5,141 bases of DNA from Alphaproteobacteria bacterium. GTDB taxonomy: Bacteria; Pseudomonadota; Alphaproteobacteria; Sphingomonadales; Sphingomonadaceae. The stretch's first letter is position 1. The number at the start of each line of letters is the position of its first letter. Of this stretch, positions 1 through 5,057 are shown piece by piece. The translations under genes and the position numbers were made by a program. The stretch spans positions 1-5,141 of the forward strand of contig JAQGLD010000525.1 in assembly GCA_028293055.1 (NCBI GenBank), written 5' to 3'. The notes below the pieces were generated by a model that saw nothing but the letters and a program-made list of their open reading frames with translations, ran no database searches and had not been told where the DNA came from.

Positions 1-186
1 GAGGGCGCGGCCGGCTCCTCCTATGTCGAGGTTCCGGTGATCATCTACGGGCGGCTGAAGAGCGGCAAGGAAGTGCATATGAAGGGCCCGGTCACCCTGC
101 GCCGGGTCAACGATGTGCCGGGATCGACCGCCGAGCAAAGGCAATGGCATATCCAGGCCAGCGCCGTGGCGCCGGTGCCGCACTGA
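1..186 (+). CDS. 3' end of an unidentified protein (partial, start outside window)
   Basis: Frame 1 is open from the window edge to a TGA at 184-186, giving the last 61 residues of a protein. The fragment begins EGAAGSSYVEVPVIIYGRLK and continues with a KGPVTLRRVNDVPGS stretch and a Q-W-H-I near the end, finishing APVPH. The alternating hydrophobic residues (YVEVPVIIYGRL, HMKGPVTLRRV, WHIQASAV) suggest a C-terminal beta-rich fold, and no membrane segment is visible. Third codon positions are almost all G or C, which supports real coding. I do not recognise a named family; similar tails occur, as far as I recall, in small uncharacterised exported or lipoprotein-like proteins of sphingomonads, which is memory and not a search. 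The gene is followed by 773 bases of repeat-rich spacer, so it is unlikely to be co-transcribed with the next gene. Confidence 0.8.
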   Translation, partial: EGAAGSSYVEVPVIIYGRLKSGKEVHMKGPVTLRRVNDVPGSTAEQRQWHIQASAVAPVPH

Positions 187-317
187 GGCCTGGCGTCGGA
201 GTGATTGCCGGATCAGGGCTGTGAAGCTCGCGAGCGGGTGAAAGGGCACTGCGGGCGTTGCGCCCCCTGCGGCTTGCTATTCGACGACCTTGCCGCTGAT
301 CTCGCCCGGGGCGGTTC

Positions 318-373
318 TAATTCCTCCCCTGCTTTTGCAGGGGAGGGGGACCAGCCGCAGGCTGGTGGAGGGG
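318..373. repeat. REP-like double hairpin (sphingomonad-type intergenic palindrome)
   Basis: Two adjacent perfect stem-loops are visible. The first pairs CCTCCCCTGC (323-332) with GCAGGGGAGG (337-346), a 10-bp stem around a TTTT loop. The second pairs ACCAGCC (350-356) with GGCTGGT (360-366), a 7-bp stem around GCA, and is followed by GGAGGGG. This hairpin-hairpin-GGAGGGG arrangement matches a repeat class scattered between genes in sphingomonads and some other alphaproteobacteria; that comparison is from memory. The edges of the full unit are uncertain, and related G/C-rich sequence continues to about 424. Such repeats may fold in mRNA, stabilise 3' ends or act as weak terminators for the upstream gene, but nothing here shows which. 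Confidence 0.75.
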
Positions 374-486
374 CCGCCGCAGGCGTCTTTGTGCTGAGGG
401 GCGCGCTTCGCTCGGCCTCCCCGTAAAGCGCTAGGCGATGCACACATTTGCTGACTGAGCTGGAAATCAATGACTGCCCAGTGGCC

Positions 487-510
487 GTTTCCCGGCGGAG
501 GCCGGGACCA
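487..510. repeat. REP-like hairpin, left copy of an inverted pair
   Basis: TCCCGGC (490-496) pairs perfectly with GCCGGGA (501-507) around a GGAG loop. Read in reverse complement, the interrupted hairpin at 547-740 gives GTTCCCCGGCGAAGGTCGGGG, which lines up with GTTTCCCGGCGGAGGCCGGGA here. The two are therefore inverted copies of one palindrome, separated by about 40 bases (roughly 511-546). Such head-to-head pairs are typical of bacterial interspersed mosaic elements. Confidence 0.6.
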
Positions 511-556
511 AGACCCGTTTAAGTATCTGAGATCAGCCGCTTGTACTGGGCCCCGA

Positions 557-564
557 CCTTCGCC
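557..564. repeat. Left copy of the 8-base direct repeat flanking the palindromic element
   Basis: CCTTCGCC stands directly before the left terminal inverted repeat and recurs at 723-730 directly after the right one. It is a candidate target-site duplication. Because the element can also be read as starting with the last C of this repeat, the true length of the duplication could be 7 or 8 bases. Confidence 0.5.
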
Positions 565-722
565 CATAGGCGCTAAGTTTGGCGACACCTCCACGCCTTC
601 CCCCTTGATGGGGGAGGGTTGGGTGGGGGTGGCCTATGACGAAGTGCGCAGCGTGCCCGCAGAGTCCACCCCTCCGCAAACCCCTCCCCATCAAGGGGAG
701 GGGCTTAAGTTAGCGCCTATGG
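565..722. mobile_element. MITE-like palindromic element, 158 bp, non-coding
   Basis: The ends are inverted repeats: CCATAGGCGCTAA at 564-576 is the exact reverse complement of TTAGCGCCTATGG at 710-722. The arms continue as imperfect inverted copies. Each arm carries a hairpin around TTGAT or ATCAA: 596-618 (nine pairs including one G-U) and 681-703 (CCCCTCCCC / GGGGAGGGG, nine perfect pairs). The G-rich run 616-632 matches the C-rich run 666-684 in reverse complement. The centre, about 633-665, is unpaired. The left arm is about 13 bases longer because of GGCGACACCTCCA-like extra sequence. No transposase is encoded, so if mobile it would need enzymes supplied elsewhere. Flanking 8-base direct repeats support insertion. 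The family is not one I can name; repeats with the CCCTTGATGGGG core are, from memory, abundant in sphingomonad genomes. An alternative is a large BIME-type composite of two REPs in inverted orientation. Confidence 0.6.
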
Positions 723-730
723 CCTTCGCC
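723..730. repeat. Right copy of the 8-base direct repeat flanking the palindromic element
   Basis: CCTTCGCC follows the right terminal inverted repeat and matches 557-564 exactly. The next bases, GGGGAACAG, complete the hairpin begun at 548, as expected if the element inserted into that hairpin. Confidence 0.5.
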
Positions 731-946
731 GGGGAACAGAGGGATCGGACTTGTGTGAGTGCCGCAGCCGCAAGAGCTGGGGAAGATCTTCTTCGGGGTG
801 ACGCCGGCGCCTCTGCGGATGGAGTCCGCGCTCGCTGCCATGCCAGCATGGCCTGAAGCAGGTCGCGAAGGCGCCTGCACAACATCCTCACACCCCGCTC
901 ATGCTGCCCGCACGAAAAAGTGGCAGAAGAGGTCTGCGATTTTCAC

Positions 947-952
947 GGGAGG
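947..952 (+). promoter_or_regulatory. Ribosome binding site of the membrane protein gene
   Basis: GGGAGG lies seven bases before the ATG at 960. It decides the start: the frame is open much further upstream, but no earlier start codon has a comparable site, and the upstream translation does not look like protein. Confidence 0.75.
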
Positions 953-959
953 CAGGCGG

Positions 960-1544
960 ATGACTGGATCGGGCGAAGCGGCTCGCGCGGGCGGCCGCAT
1001 TTCCTGGCGGATCGCGCGCTGGACCGCCGCTTTGGCCCTGCTGCTCATACCGCTGGCGATGATGCAGGTCAGCGACCAATGGCATTGGGGCCTGGGCAGC
1101 TTCGCGCTTGCCGGCGCGATGATCGGCGGGGTCGGCTTGCTCTACGAGCTCGCCGAACGTGCGAGCGGAAGCCGGGCCTATCGCGCTGGCGTCGCCATCG
1201 CTCTGGTCGCGTCCTTCGTGACCGTGTGGACGACGATCGTCCGCGACGACGGCAACGGCATGAGCTTCTTCATGGTCATCATGGGCGCAGGCGTCGGAGC
1301 ATTCGCCGCGGCCTTCCGGCCCGCGGGCATGGCGCGGGCCATGATCGGGGTATCGATCATGCAGGCCATGCTCGGCATCGCCGTCGCCACCGCGCCGCCG
1401 ACGGCGAGCGTGCCGGACGGCATGCCGAGGGCATTGGCGTTCTGCGGATTCTTCATCGCGCTTTGGCTGATCTCGGCGGCCTTCTTTCGCGCCTCCGCGC
1501 AAGGCGATGGCAGGCCGGCGGCGGCGGCTCCCGCAGGCCGGTAG
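960..1544 (+). CDS. Six-helix integral membrane protein of unknown function
   Basis: The product has 194 residues. The first 20 are polar and positively charged (RISWRIARW). Six hydrophobic segments follow at about residues 21-37, 48-65, 77-94, 101-119, 124-146 and 157-176, and the tail is short and rich in Ala, Pro and Gly. Likely conserved points are GGVGLLYELAER at 56-67, YRAGVAIAL at 74-82, and FRPAGMARAM at 119-128. It resembles, from memory, a conserved hypothetical membrane protein of sphingomonads that has the same GGVGLLYEL and RPAGMARAM phrases; no function is known to me. No catalytic or metal-binding motif is evident. It is probably an inner-membrane protein. The gene stands alone on this strand, after a long repeat-bearing spacer and convergent with the small secreted-protein genes. 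Start chosen from GGGAGG at 947-952. Confidence 0.9.
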   Translation: MTGSGEAARAGGRISWRIARWTAALALLLIPLAMMQVSDQWHWGLGSFALAGAMIGGVGLLYELAERASGSRAYRAGVAIALVASFVTVWTTIVRDDGNGMSFFMVIMGAGVGAFAAAFRPAGMARAMIGVSIMQAMLGIAVATAPPTASVPDGMPRALAFCGFFIALWLISAAFFRASAQGDGRPAAAAPAGR

Positions 1545-1630
1545 GCGAGCGCTTCAGCCGGTCATCGGTCTGGCTGCCTCATGCGCGAGACCGGCCCATA
1601 CACCGGTGGCCATTCGAGAAAATGAGCCGC

Positions 1631-1646
1631 CGCGCCGTCCGGCGCG
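1631..1646 (-). terminator. Possible terminator hairpin after the minus-strand gene pair
   Basis: CGCGCC (1631-1636) pairs with GGCGCG (1641-1646) around GTCC, seven bases past the stop codon at 1654-1656 in the minus direction. On the minus strand an ATTTTC run follows about ten bases later, too far and too short for a classical intrinsic terminator. A second weak inverted repeat, CGGTCT (1566-1571) with AGACCG (1588-1593), lies in the same 109-base convergent gap and could serve the plus-strand gene. Confidence 0.3.
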
Positions 1647-1653
1647 ACCGACT

Positions 1654-2061
1654 TCAGCGCCCGGTGGGGCAGGGCGCCATCGGCTCGGAATCCCACTTCA
1701 CCAAGGCCGTATCGCGGAGCGGGCCCGGCCCGTTCTGCGCGTTCGAGATGTTGATCGGATCGCCGACGCCGCGCAGCACCAGCCGGCCGGTGATCACTGC
1801 CATCCGCCGAGTGTCCGCGCGGGTGACGCCCGGCACATGGTCCCACTCGACATAGATCGAACGGTGATGCGCGCAATAATCGGCGCGGCTCGCGTACAGG
1901 CCATAATTCTCGAATTCGTAGACGAGGAGCCCGCGCAGCTTGAGCTGCCGGCCAAATTTCTCCGGATGGGCGACCACATCCATGATCGCAGCCTTCTTCG
2001 GGGCGTCCGAGGCGGCGATCAGCAATGCTGCGAGCGGCAGAGCGGCGAGAGCGGTCTTCAT
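1654..2061 (-). CDS. Small exported protein of unknown function, OB-like domain suspected
   Basis: The product has 135 residues. Residues 1-20 (MKTALAALPLAALLIAASDA) form a classical signal peptide with likely cleavage after SDA, so it should act in the periplasm. The mature part opens with MDVVAHPEKFGRQLKLRGLL (27-46) and YEFENYGLYASRADY (48-62), followed by SIYVEWD (68-74) and MAVITGRLVLRG (87-98). The pattern NPEKaxGxxVxVxGxLxxEFExxxLY is one I remember from a widespread group of small uncharacterised proteins predicted to form a beta-barrel; the assignment is a resemblance, not a search. Two cysteines, C63 and C131, could form a disulfide after export. The start is fixed by AGGAGG eight bases upstream. 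It lies 102 bases downstream of a second minus-strand gene and may share its transcript. No active site is recognisable. Confidence 0.88.
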   Translation of the reverse strand: MKTALAALPLAALLIAASDAPKKAAIMDVVAHPEKFGRQLKLRGLLVYEFENYGLYASRADYCAHHRSIYVEWDHVPGVTRADTRRMAVITGRLVLRGVGDPINISNAQNGPGPLRDTALVKWDSEPMAPCPTGR

Positions 2062-2069
2062 CGGCTTGT

Positions 2070-2075
2070 CCTCCT
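2070..2075 (-). promoter_or_regulatory. Strong ribosome binding site, next to a stem-loop
   Basis: On the minus strand AGGAGG stands eight bases before the ATG at 2059-2061, a perfect Shine-Dalgarno core. It directly abuts the base of the stem-loop at 2076-2116, so folding of the leader could affect access to it. Confidence 0.75.
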
Positions 2076-2116
2076 CCCCTCGCTCTGCCGCGCGGCGGCC
2101 GCCGCGTCGAGAGGGG
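2076..2116 (-). promoter_or_regulatory. GC-rich stem-loop in the leader between the two minus-strand genes
   Basis: The core CGCGGCGGCCGCCGCG (2091-2106) is a perfect 16-base palindrome. It is flanked by CCCCTC (2076-2081) and GAGGGG (2111-2116), which can pair as an outer stem. In the minus-strand transcript the structure ends immediately before AGGAGG. It may be an intercistronic terminator or processing site, or a structure that tunes translation of the downstream gene. No T-run follows, which argues against simple intrinsic termination. Function is inference. Confidence 0.4.
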
Positions 2117-2163
2117 CGGAAGGCTCCCGGCGATGATTAGATCCCTGGAGGATCGAGGCCCGC

Positions 2164-2448
2164 TCAGCTGCCTGGGCCGGTGATCCGCACCGTCCAACCC
2201 TTGGTCAGCCCGCCGCAGACCACGCCCTGGACGCGTTCGCCGCCGCGGCGCTGCGCCGACCATTTTCGCCGGAACACATCCCCTTCGCCGCAGCCGAGCC
2301 AGGCGAAGCCGGACACCCTCACGTCGTCGAACCCGAAGGCTTCGACCGCGTGGGCCATGCTGTCCACCGGAGCATGAGCGAGCACCAGGGCCAGGGCCGC
2401 CAGCGCGGCCAGGCTCATCAGCAGCGTCCTTGGGGAAATCCTCTTCAT
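2164..2448 (-). CDS. Small membrane-anchored or exported protein of unknown function
   Basis: The product has 94 residues. MKRISPRTLLMSLAALAALA at 1-20, continuing LVLAHA to 26, is a positively charged start with a hydrophobic stretch that works as a signal peptide (AHA cleavage) or an N-terminal anchor. The remainder is a compact domain: FDDVRVSGFAWLGCGEGDVF (40-59), RRKWSAQRRGGERVQGVVCG (60-79), then KGWTVRITG at 83-91. C53 and C78 may form a disulfide. The layout V-x-G-F-x-x-x-G-C, then G-x-V-C-x-G-x-x-K-x-x-T-V-R recalls small uncharacterised proteins of sphingomonads and their phages, from memory only. The start is not certain: an in-frame ATG at 2455-2457 adds three residues, and neither has a clear ribosome binding site. 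It precedes the gene at 1654-2061 on the same strand with a 102-base gap; a short inverted repeat, GATCC/GGATC at 2140-2154, lies in that gap. Confidence 0.8.
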   Translation of the reverse strand: MKRISPRTLLMSLAALAALALVLAHAPVDSMAHAVEAFGFDDVRVSGFAWLGCGEGDVFRRKWSAQRRGGERVQGVVCGGLTKGWTVRITGPGS

Positions 2449-2920
2449 GCGCAGCATATTTCGATCAGCTCGCAAGTGTTTTCCGACTGCCAGAACTGGA
2501 TCCGACCGCCATTGCAGACTCCCATCGCCCGCGGCGCCGGAAGTCAAGGTCATTCCCGGTCGAGCGCAAGTTCGCGCTGGCCCTGGCTGAGATCGCCTGC
2601 TTTGATTCGCGATCGGACAGGCAAAGTGCCGAGGCGGAGCGACACGATCCGGGTGGGCGGGGCCGGGCCGAATGTCCGGCAGCGCGCCTTTCATGCAATG
2701 CACCCAGGTGAGGCAAGTAACCGGCGCGCGATCACCGCAGCCGCGGTCGGCCGTTGCGACGTGGGCGCGAAGCTGTCAGACTATCCATGGCCAATAGCCG
2801 CCCGGTTTCCGACTGACCCGGAAGATGGCGAGCGTCGCGTTCAGTTGAAGCGTAATCGCGTACCGACTCCCGCTTGCGGCGGCCTCGTTGATTGTCCTCG
2901 TTTCACGAAAGGATCGACGC
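2449..2920. other. Divergent intergenic region, 472 bases
   Basis: This stretch lies between a minus-strand gene and a plus-strand gene and must carry the promoters of both. I see no gene: the open frames through it give Arg- and Pro-rich translations without initiation signals, including one that merely extends the minus-strand gene upstream. No clear sigma-70 promoter pair or operator stands out; TTGAAG at 2845-2850 has no matching -10 at normal spacing. No RNA gene or repeat is recognisable apart from short chance palindromes. Confidence 0.55.
2907..2913 (+). promoter_or_regulatory. Ribosome binding site of the 211-residue orphan gene
   Basis: GAAAGGA ends seven bases before the ATG at 2921. 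It favours this start over an in-frame GTG or ATT further upstream and over the internal ATG three codons later. Confidence 0.6.
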
Positions 2921-3556
2921 ATGGACGTGATGACTGGACCCATTACGCGGCAAGGGATGCATCCGGCGGTTGGCCACTACGGATTCAGGGATCAGCAGCT
3001 GAGGGGCTGCACCTTCGCGCTCCACCCTTCGCCGGACGGCGTCGCTGGCGGCGAGGTGACGACGCGCAATTGCGGGGGCGCGCTGGCCCAGCTCGCGACG
3101 GCGGACCATTGGCAGCCGGACGGGCAGGTGGGCTTCATGCTGAAGTCTGGAGCCATTCCGATAGCCAGCCTTGTCGACGCACATGATCACCTCGCGCTCA
3201 AGGTCGTCCGGTTCAAGAAGGCGCCGTTGGGATATGTGATTTACCGGGTCGACGCGCCCAATCTGCGCTGGCCGGCCCGGCTCGCATTGGGCTGGTGGAC
3301 CATCACCTTCGCCTATGATCTGGGTGAGCCGCTCCATTGCCGGCTCGCTTTGCTGAAAAACGGCAGGATCGGCGACGCAAGCCAGTGCGAAGTTCCCGTC
3401 CTGGCCGCCTTCGCCGGCGGGTATTGGACGGCAGATGAGAAAGGCGTGACGCTGATCGCGAGCGACGATGTTCGCCGCCGCATGCGCTTCAATGGCATGG
3501 GCAAGACGCTGACCAACAAGATCCCCCGCGCGACAATGGCAATGGTGCACGACTAA
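2921..3556 (+). CDS. Cytosolic protein of unknown function
   Basis: The product has 211 residues and starts MDVMTGPITRQGMHPAVGHY. There is no signal peptide and no membrane segment, so it is probably cytosolic. The sequence looks like a single beta-rich domain: GFRDQQLRGCTFALHPSPDG (21-40), VGFMLKSGAIPIASLVDAHD (70-89), LALKVVRFKKAPLGYVIYRV (91-110), LALGWWTITFAYDLGEPLHC (121-140). Four cysteines, C30, C51, C140 and C156, are too far apart for an obvious metal site. The C-terminal segment has a basic DDVRRRMRFNGMGK stretch (182-195). Codon use is consistent with its neighbours, including C- or G-ending codons through most of its length, so it does not look foreign. I do not recognise a family. 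It stands alone, between two gene-poor stretches of almost 500 bases, so context gives no hint of its job. Confidence 0.85.
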   Translation: MDVMTGPITRQGMHPAVGHYGFRDQQLRGCTFALHPSPDGVAGGEVTTRNCGGALAQLATADHWQPDGQVGFMLKSGAIPIASLVDAHDHLALKVVRFKKAPLGYVIYRVDAPNLRWPARLALGWWTITFAYDLGEPLHCRLALLKNGRIGDASQCEVPVLAAFAGGYWTADEKGVTLIASDDVRRRMRFNGMGKTLTNKIPRATMAMVHD

Positions 3557-4048
3557 GGTCGCATTCGGTGGATTCGGTGACGGTGCTGGAGTTCAGTGCT
3601 TTTGACAGACGGTCATCGTAAGGAAAAGGGCATCGAGCGTCGGAACTCCGGGAGCGCAAGAAGTCGCGTTCAAGTCGCGAGAGATGCTCGGCCTGCCACA
3701 AGTTAATCGAGCTTTCCCTTGCCAGGCTAATCTCTGACGGCGGCGAAGTCACCGGGCCGGTTCCGTTCGGGGCTCACCGGAAAGCGCGCGGCACGCTTCG
3801 CCTTTCCCTTTCGGCTGGTCGTGTTAGGATTCGCGGATGCAGGCAGGTCGAATCTCGCATTTCCGTAGACACCGGGCTCGGCATATCAGCGACTCTGTCC
3901 GCCGGAACCTGAAAGACGGCTCGCAATCTCACAGGCGGCCTGACCTGGAACCCGTCGCCGAGTCACGCGCCCCCCCATTCAGTGGTGGAGCCGCAGCGCA
4001 ACTGGAGCTCGACGCGTGGCCCCGCCGCGGCACCGTCGATCTGCTCGC
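3557..4048. other. Gene-poor stretch of about 490 bases
   Basis: No convincing gene is seen between the orphan gene and the next secreted-protein gene. The plus frame starting ATG at 3837 has a weak AGGA six to nine bases upstream but an Arg-rich, atypical translation of 71 residues that overlaps the next gene in another frame. A minus frame from GTG at 3752 runs into the orphan gene and has no ribosome binding site. Small direct repeats are present: ATTCGGTG at 3563-3570 and 3572-3579, and AAGTCGCG at 3661-3668 and 3672-3679. A run of seven C lies at 3970-3976. The promoter of the gene at 4049 must be here, but none is clear. Confidence 0.5.
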
Positions 4049-4918
4049 ATGAGACGGACCCCGCTTTTCGCCGCCGCTTCGGCCCTGCTTCTCGCCGCTG
4101 CCCCGCAGGGCCAGGCTTCCCCGCAGAGCGCGGGCGATACCTTCGTGATCAGCCTTGCTCGCGACACCGCCCAGTCGAGCGCCGGCTCCCAAAGCAGCAC
4201 CCACGACCAGGATTCGATCGTGGAACGGGTGATCCGCGTGCGCGCCGAAGGGATCGAGCTGGAATACGATCTTCCCGGCGATGCCGATCCCGACTCCCGG
4301 GCGGCGCAGTGGCAATATCCGGTGCGCGTGTTCCAGCCCGGCCAGGGCGCGAGGCAATTGCTCAACCGGGCGGAGCTCGAGGCGCGTCGCGATGAATGGC
4401 TGCGCGGGGCCAACCTCACCCGCGAATCCTGCGGCCACTGGATCTTCACCTGGAACGCCTTTCGGATCGAGTGCGATCCGCAATCGGCGATCGACGCGTT
4501 GCAACCCTTCATCCTCGACGGCACGGGCTTGGCGGAGGGCGCCGCCTATCGCGATCGCGCCGCTCGCGCTCCCGGCAAGCTTGGGCGAATTGCTTCGGGC
4601 TATCGCGCGCGAATGGACGTGGATCCCGAGACCGTCCGCCGTGAGCGCGCCGAGAGCGATGTCGCCGCGGGCGAGATCATGCGCAAGCCGGTCACGCTCC
4701 CGGCCGCACTTGCCGCGCGCGCCAAAGAGAGCGTCTCCGGCACCGTTACCGTCTCGCTCGACGTCGAACCCGATGGGCAGCTGCTGCGACGAACGAGGGT
4801 GACGCGGGTGGAGATCCGGCGGGCCGACGGCGAGGTCGAGACAGATACGGCCACCGAGACAGTGGAGCGCCGGCCTATGGAAACGCCCCCTGCCCGGCCC
4901 GCGAGGGACGTGGTCTGA
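4049..4918 (+). CDS. Secreted protein of unknown function, conserved in sphingomonads (from memory)
   Basis: From ATG at 4049 the product has 289 residues. Residues 1-23 (MRRTPLFAAASALLLAAAPQ then GQA) form a signal peptide. The mature part has a Ser/Gln-rich linker (42-52), then DSIVERVIRVRAEGIELEYD (55-74) and WQYPVRVFQPG (88-98). A Trp- and Cys-bearing core follows, CGHWIFTWNAFRIECDPQSA at 128-147, where C128 and C142 probably form a disulfide. The C-terminal part has GEIMRKPVTLPAAL (208-221), KESVSGTVTVSLDVEPDGQL (226-245), and a charged, Thr-rich tail. The phrases ELEYDLP, HWIFTWNAFRIECDPQS and KESVSGT match an uncharacterised sphingomonad protein I remember; function is unknown. The start is open: a GTG at 4016 in frame has GGAG (4004-4007) eight bases upstream and would add 11 residues, MAPPRHRRSAR, before the signal peptide, whereas the ATG has no visible ribosome binding site. 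Confidence 0.88.
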   Translation: MRRTPLFAAASALLLAAAPQGQASPQSAGDTFVISLARDTAQSSAGSQSSTHDQDSIVERVIRVRAEGIELEYDLPGDADPDSRAAQWQYPVRVFQPGQGARQLLNRAELEARRDEWLRGANLTRESCGHWIFTWNAFRIECDPQSAIDALQPFILDGTGLAEGAAYRDRAARAPGKLGRIASGYRARMDVDPETVRRERAESDVAAGEIMRKPVTLPAALAARAKESVSGTVTVSLDVEPDGQLLRRTRVTRVEIRRADGEVETDTATETVERRPMETPPARPARDVV

Positions 4919-4982
4919 TCGCTCAGCGCGTGGCAGCGCTCACCATTATCCAGGACACTCCCGAATATTCTGGCGACGGAAC

Positions 4983-5023
4983 AGGGCGCACGAGGGGTGG
5001 AGGAGCCCAACCGCGCCCTTTGC
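4983..5023 (+). terminator. Possible terminator hairpin after the secreted-protein gene
   Basis: AGGGCGC (4983-4989) pairs perfectly with GCGCCCT (5013-5019), followed by TT, GCGC and TTT. The 23-base loop is long and the T-tract is broken, so this is at best a weak terminator. It lies 64 bases after the stop and about 40 bases before the next start codon. Confidence 0.3.
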
Positions 5024-5057
5024 GCTTTGGCAAGGAAAGCCTGCCATAAAACGGGCC

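Larger units (their letters stand above)
547..740. repeat. REP-like hairpin, right copy, apparently split by an inserted element
   Basis: The left part, GGGCCCCGACCTTCGCC (548-564), and the right part, CCTTCGCCGGGGAACAG (723-739), would join after removal of 565-722 and one copy of CCTTCGCC into GGCCCCGACCTTCGCCGGGGAAC. In that joined form CCCCG and CGGGG can pair around ACCTTCGC. The result closely matches the reverse complement of the hairpin at 487-510. The reconstruction is an inference from the sequence; the two halves and the direct repeat are directly visible. Confidence 0.55.
187..959. other. Repeat-rich intergenic region without a convincing gene
   Basis: This 773-base stretch separates the partial gene from the membrane protein gene. 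It holds a REP-like double hairpin (318-373), an inverted pair of a second REP-like hairpin (about 487-510 and 547-740), and a 158-bp palindromic element inside the second copy. The open frames that cross it translate the repeats into low-complexity peptides such as TPSPLMGEGW and TPPHQGEG, and none has a good ribosome binding site. The segment 741-940 shows no coding signal or RNA gene that I can identify; it has one short palindrome, GCCATGC-CA-GCATGGC at 837-852. The promoter of the gene at 960 must lie in its last part, but I see no clear -35/-10 pair. Confidence 0.7.

Noticed and set aside
277..315. Minus-strand reading RTAPGEISGKVVE followed by a stop, which resembles a protein C-terminus
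   Set aside because: The frame upstream enters the hairpin repeat at once and becomes low-complexity; 13 residues are too few to call a gene remnant.
470..856. Plus-strand open frame of 128 codons across the repeats
   Set aside because: Its translation is made of repeat-derived peptides (PSPLMGEGW, TPPHQGEG), it spans the inserted element and both hairpin halves, and no ribosome binding site precedes it.
759..959. N-terminal extension of the membrane protein gene up to position 759
   Set aside because: The extension has no membrane-protein character, and GGGAGG seven bases before the ATG at 960 gives a clear start.
2140..2154. Inverted repeat GATCC-CTGGA-GGATC just after the minus-strand stop at 2164
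   Set aside because: A 5-bp stem with no T-run is not enough to call a terminator.
1562..2263. Long minus-strand open frame of 233 codons overlapping the small exported-protein gene
   Set aside because: It is Arg- and Gly-rich, lacks a ribosome binding site and is in a different frame from the gene with a signal peptide and AGGAGG; it is a high-GC shadow.
2449..2703. Upstream extension of the minus-strand gene at 2164-2448 to an ATG near 2703
   Set aside because: It would put more than 80 polar, Pro/Arg-rich residues before an obvious signal sequence.
3489..3752. Minus-strand GTG-initiated frame of 87 codons
   Set aside because: No ribosome binding site, overlaps the end of the plus-strand gene, and the composition is not protein-like.
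3837..4052. Plus-strand small open frame of 71 codons with a weak AGGA upstream
   Set aside because: The translation is Arg/His-rich with no domain or signal, and codon third positions do not follow the bias of neighbouring genes.
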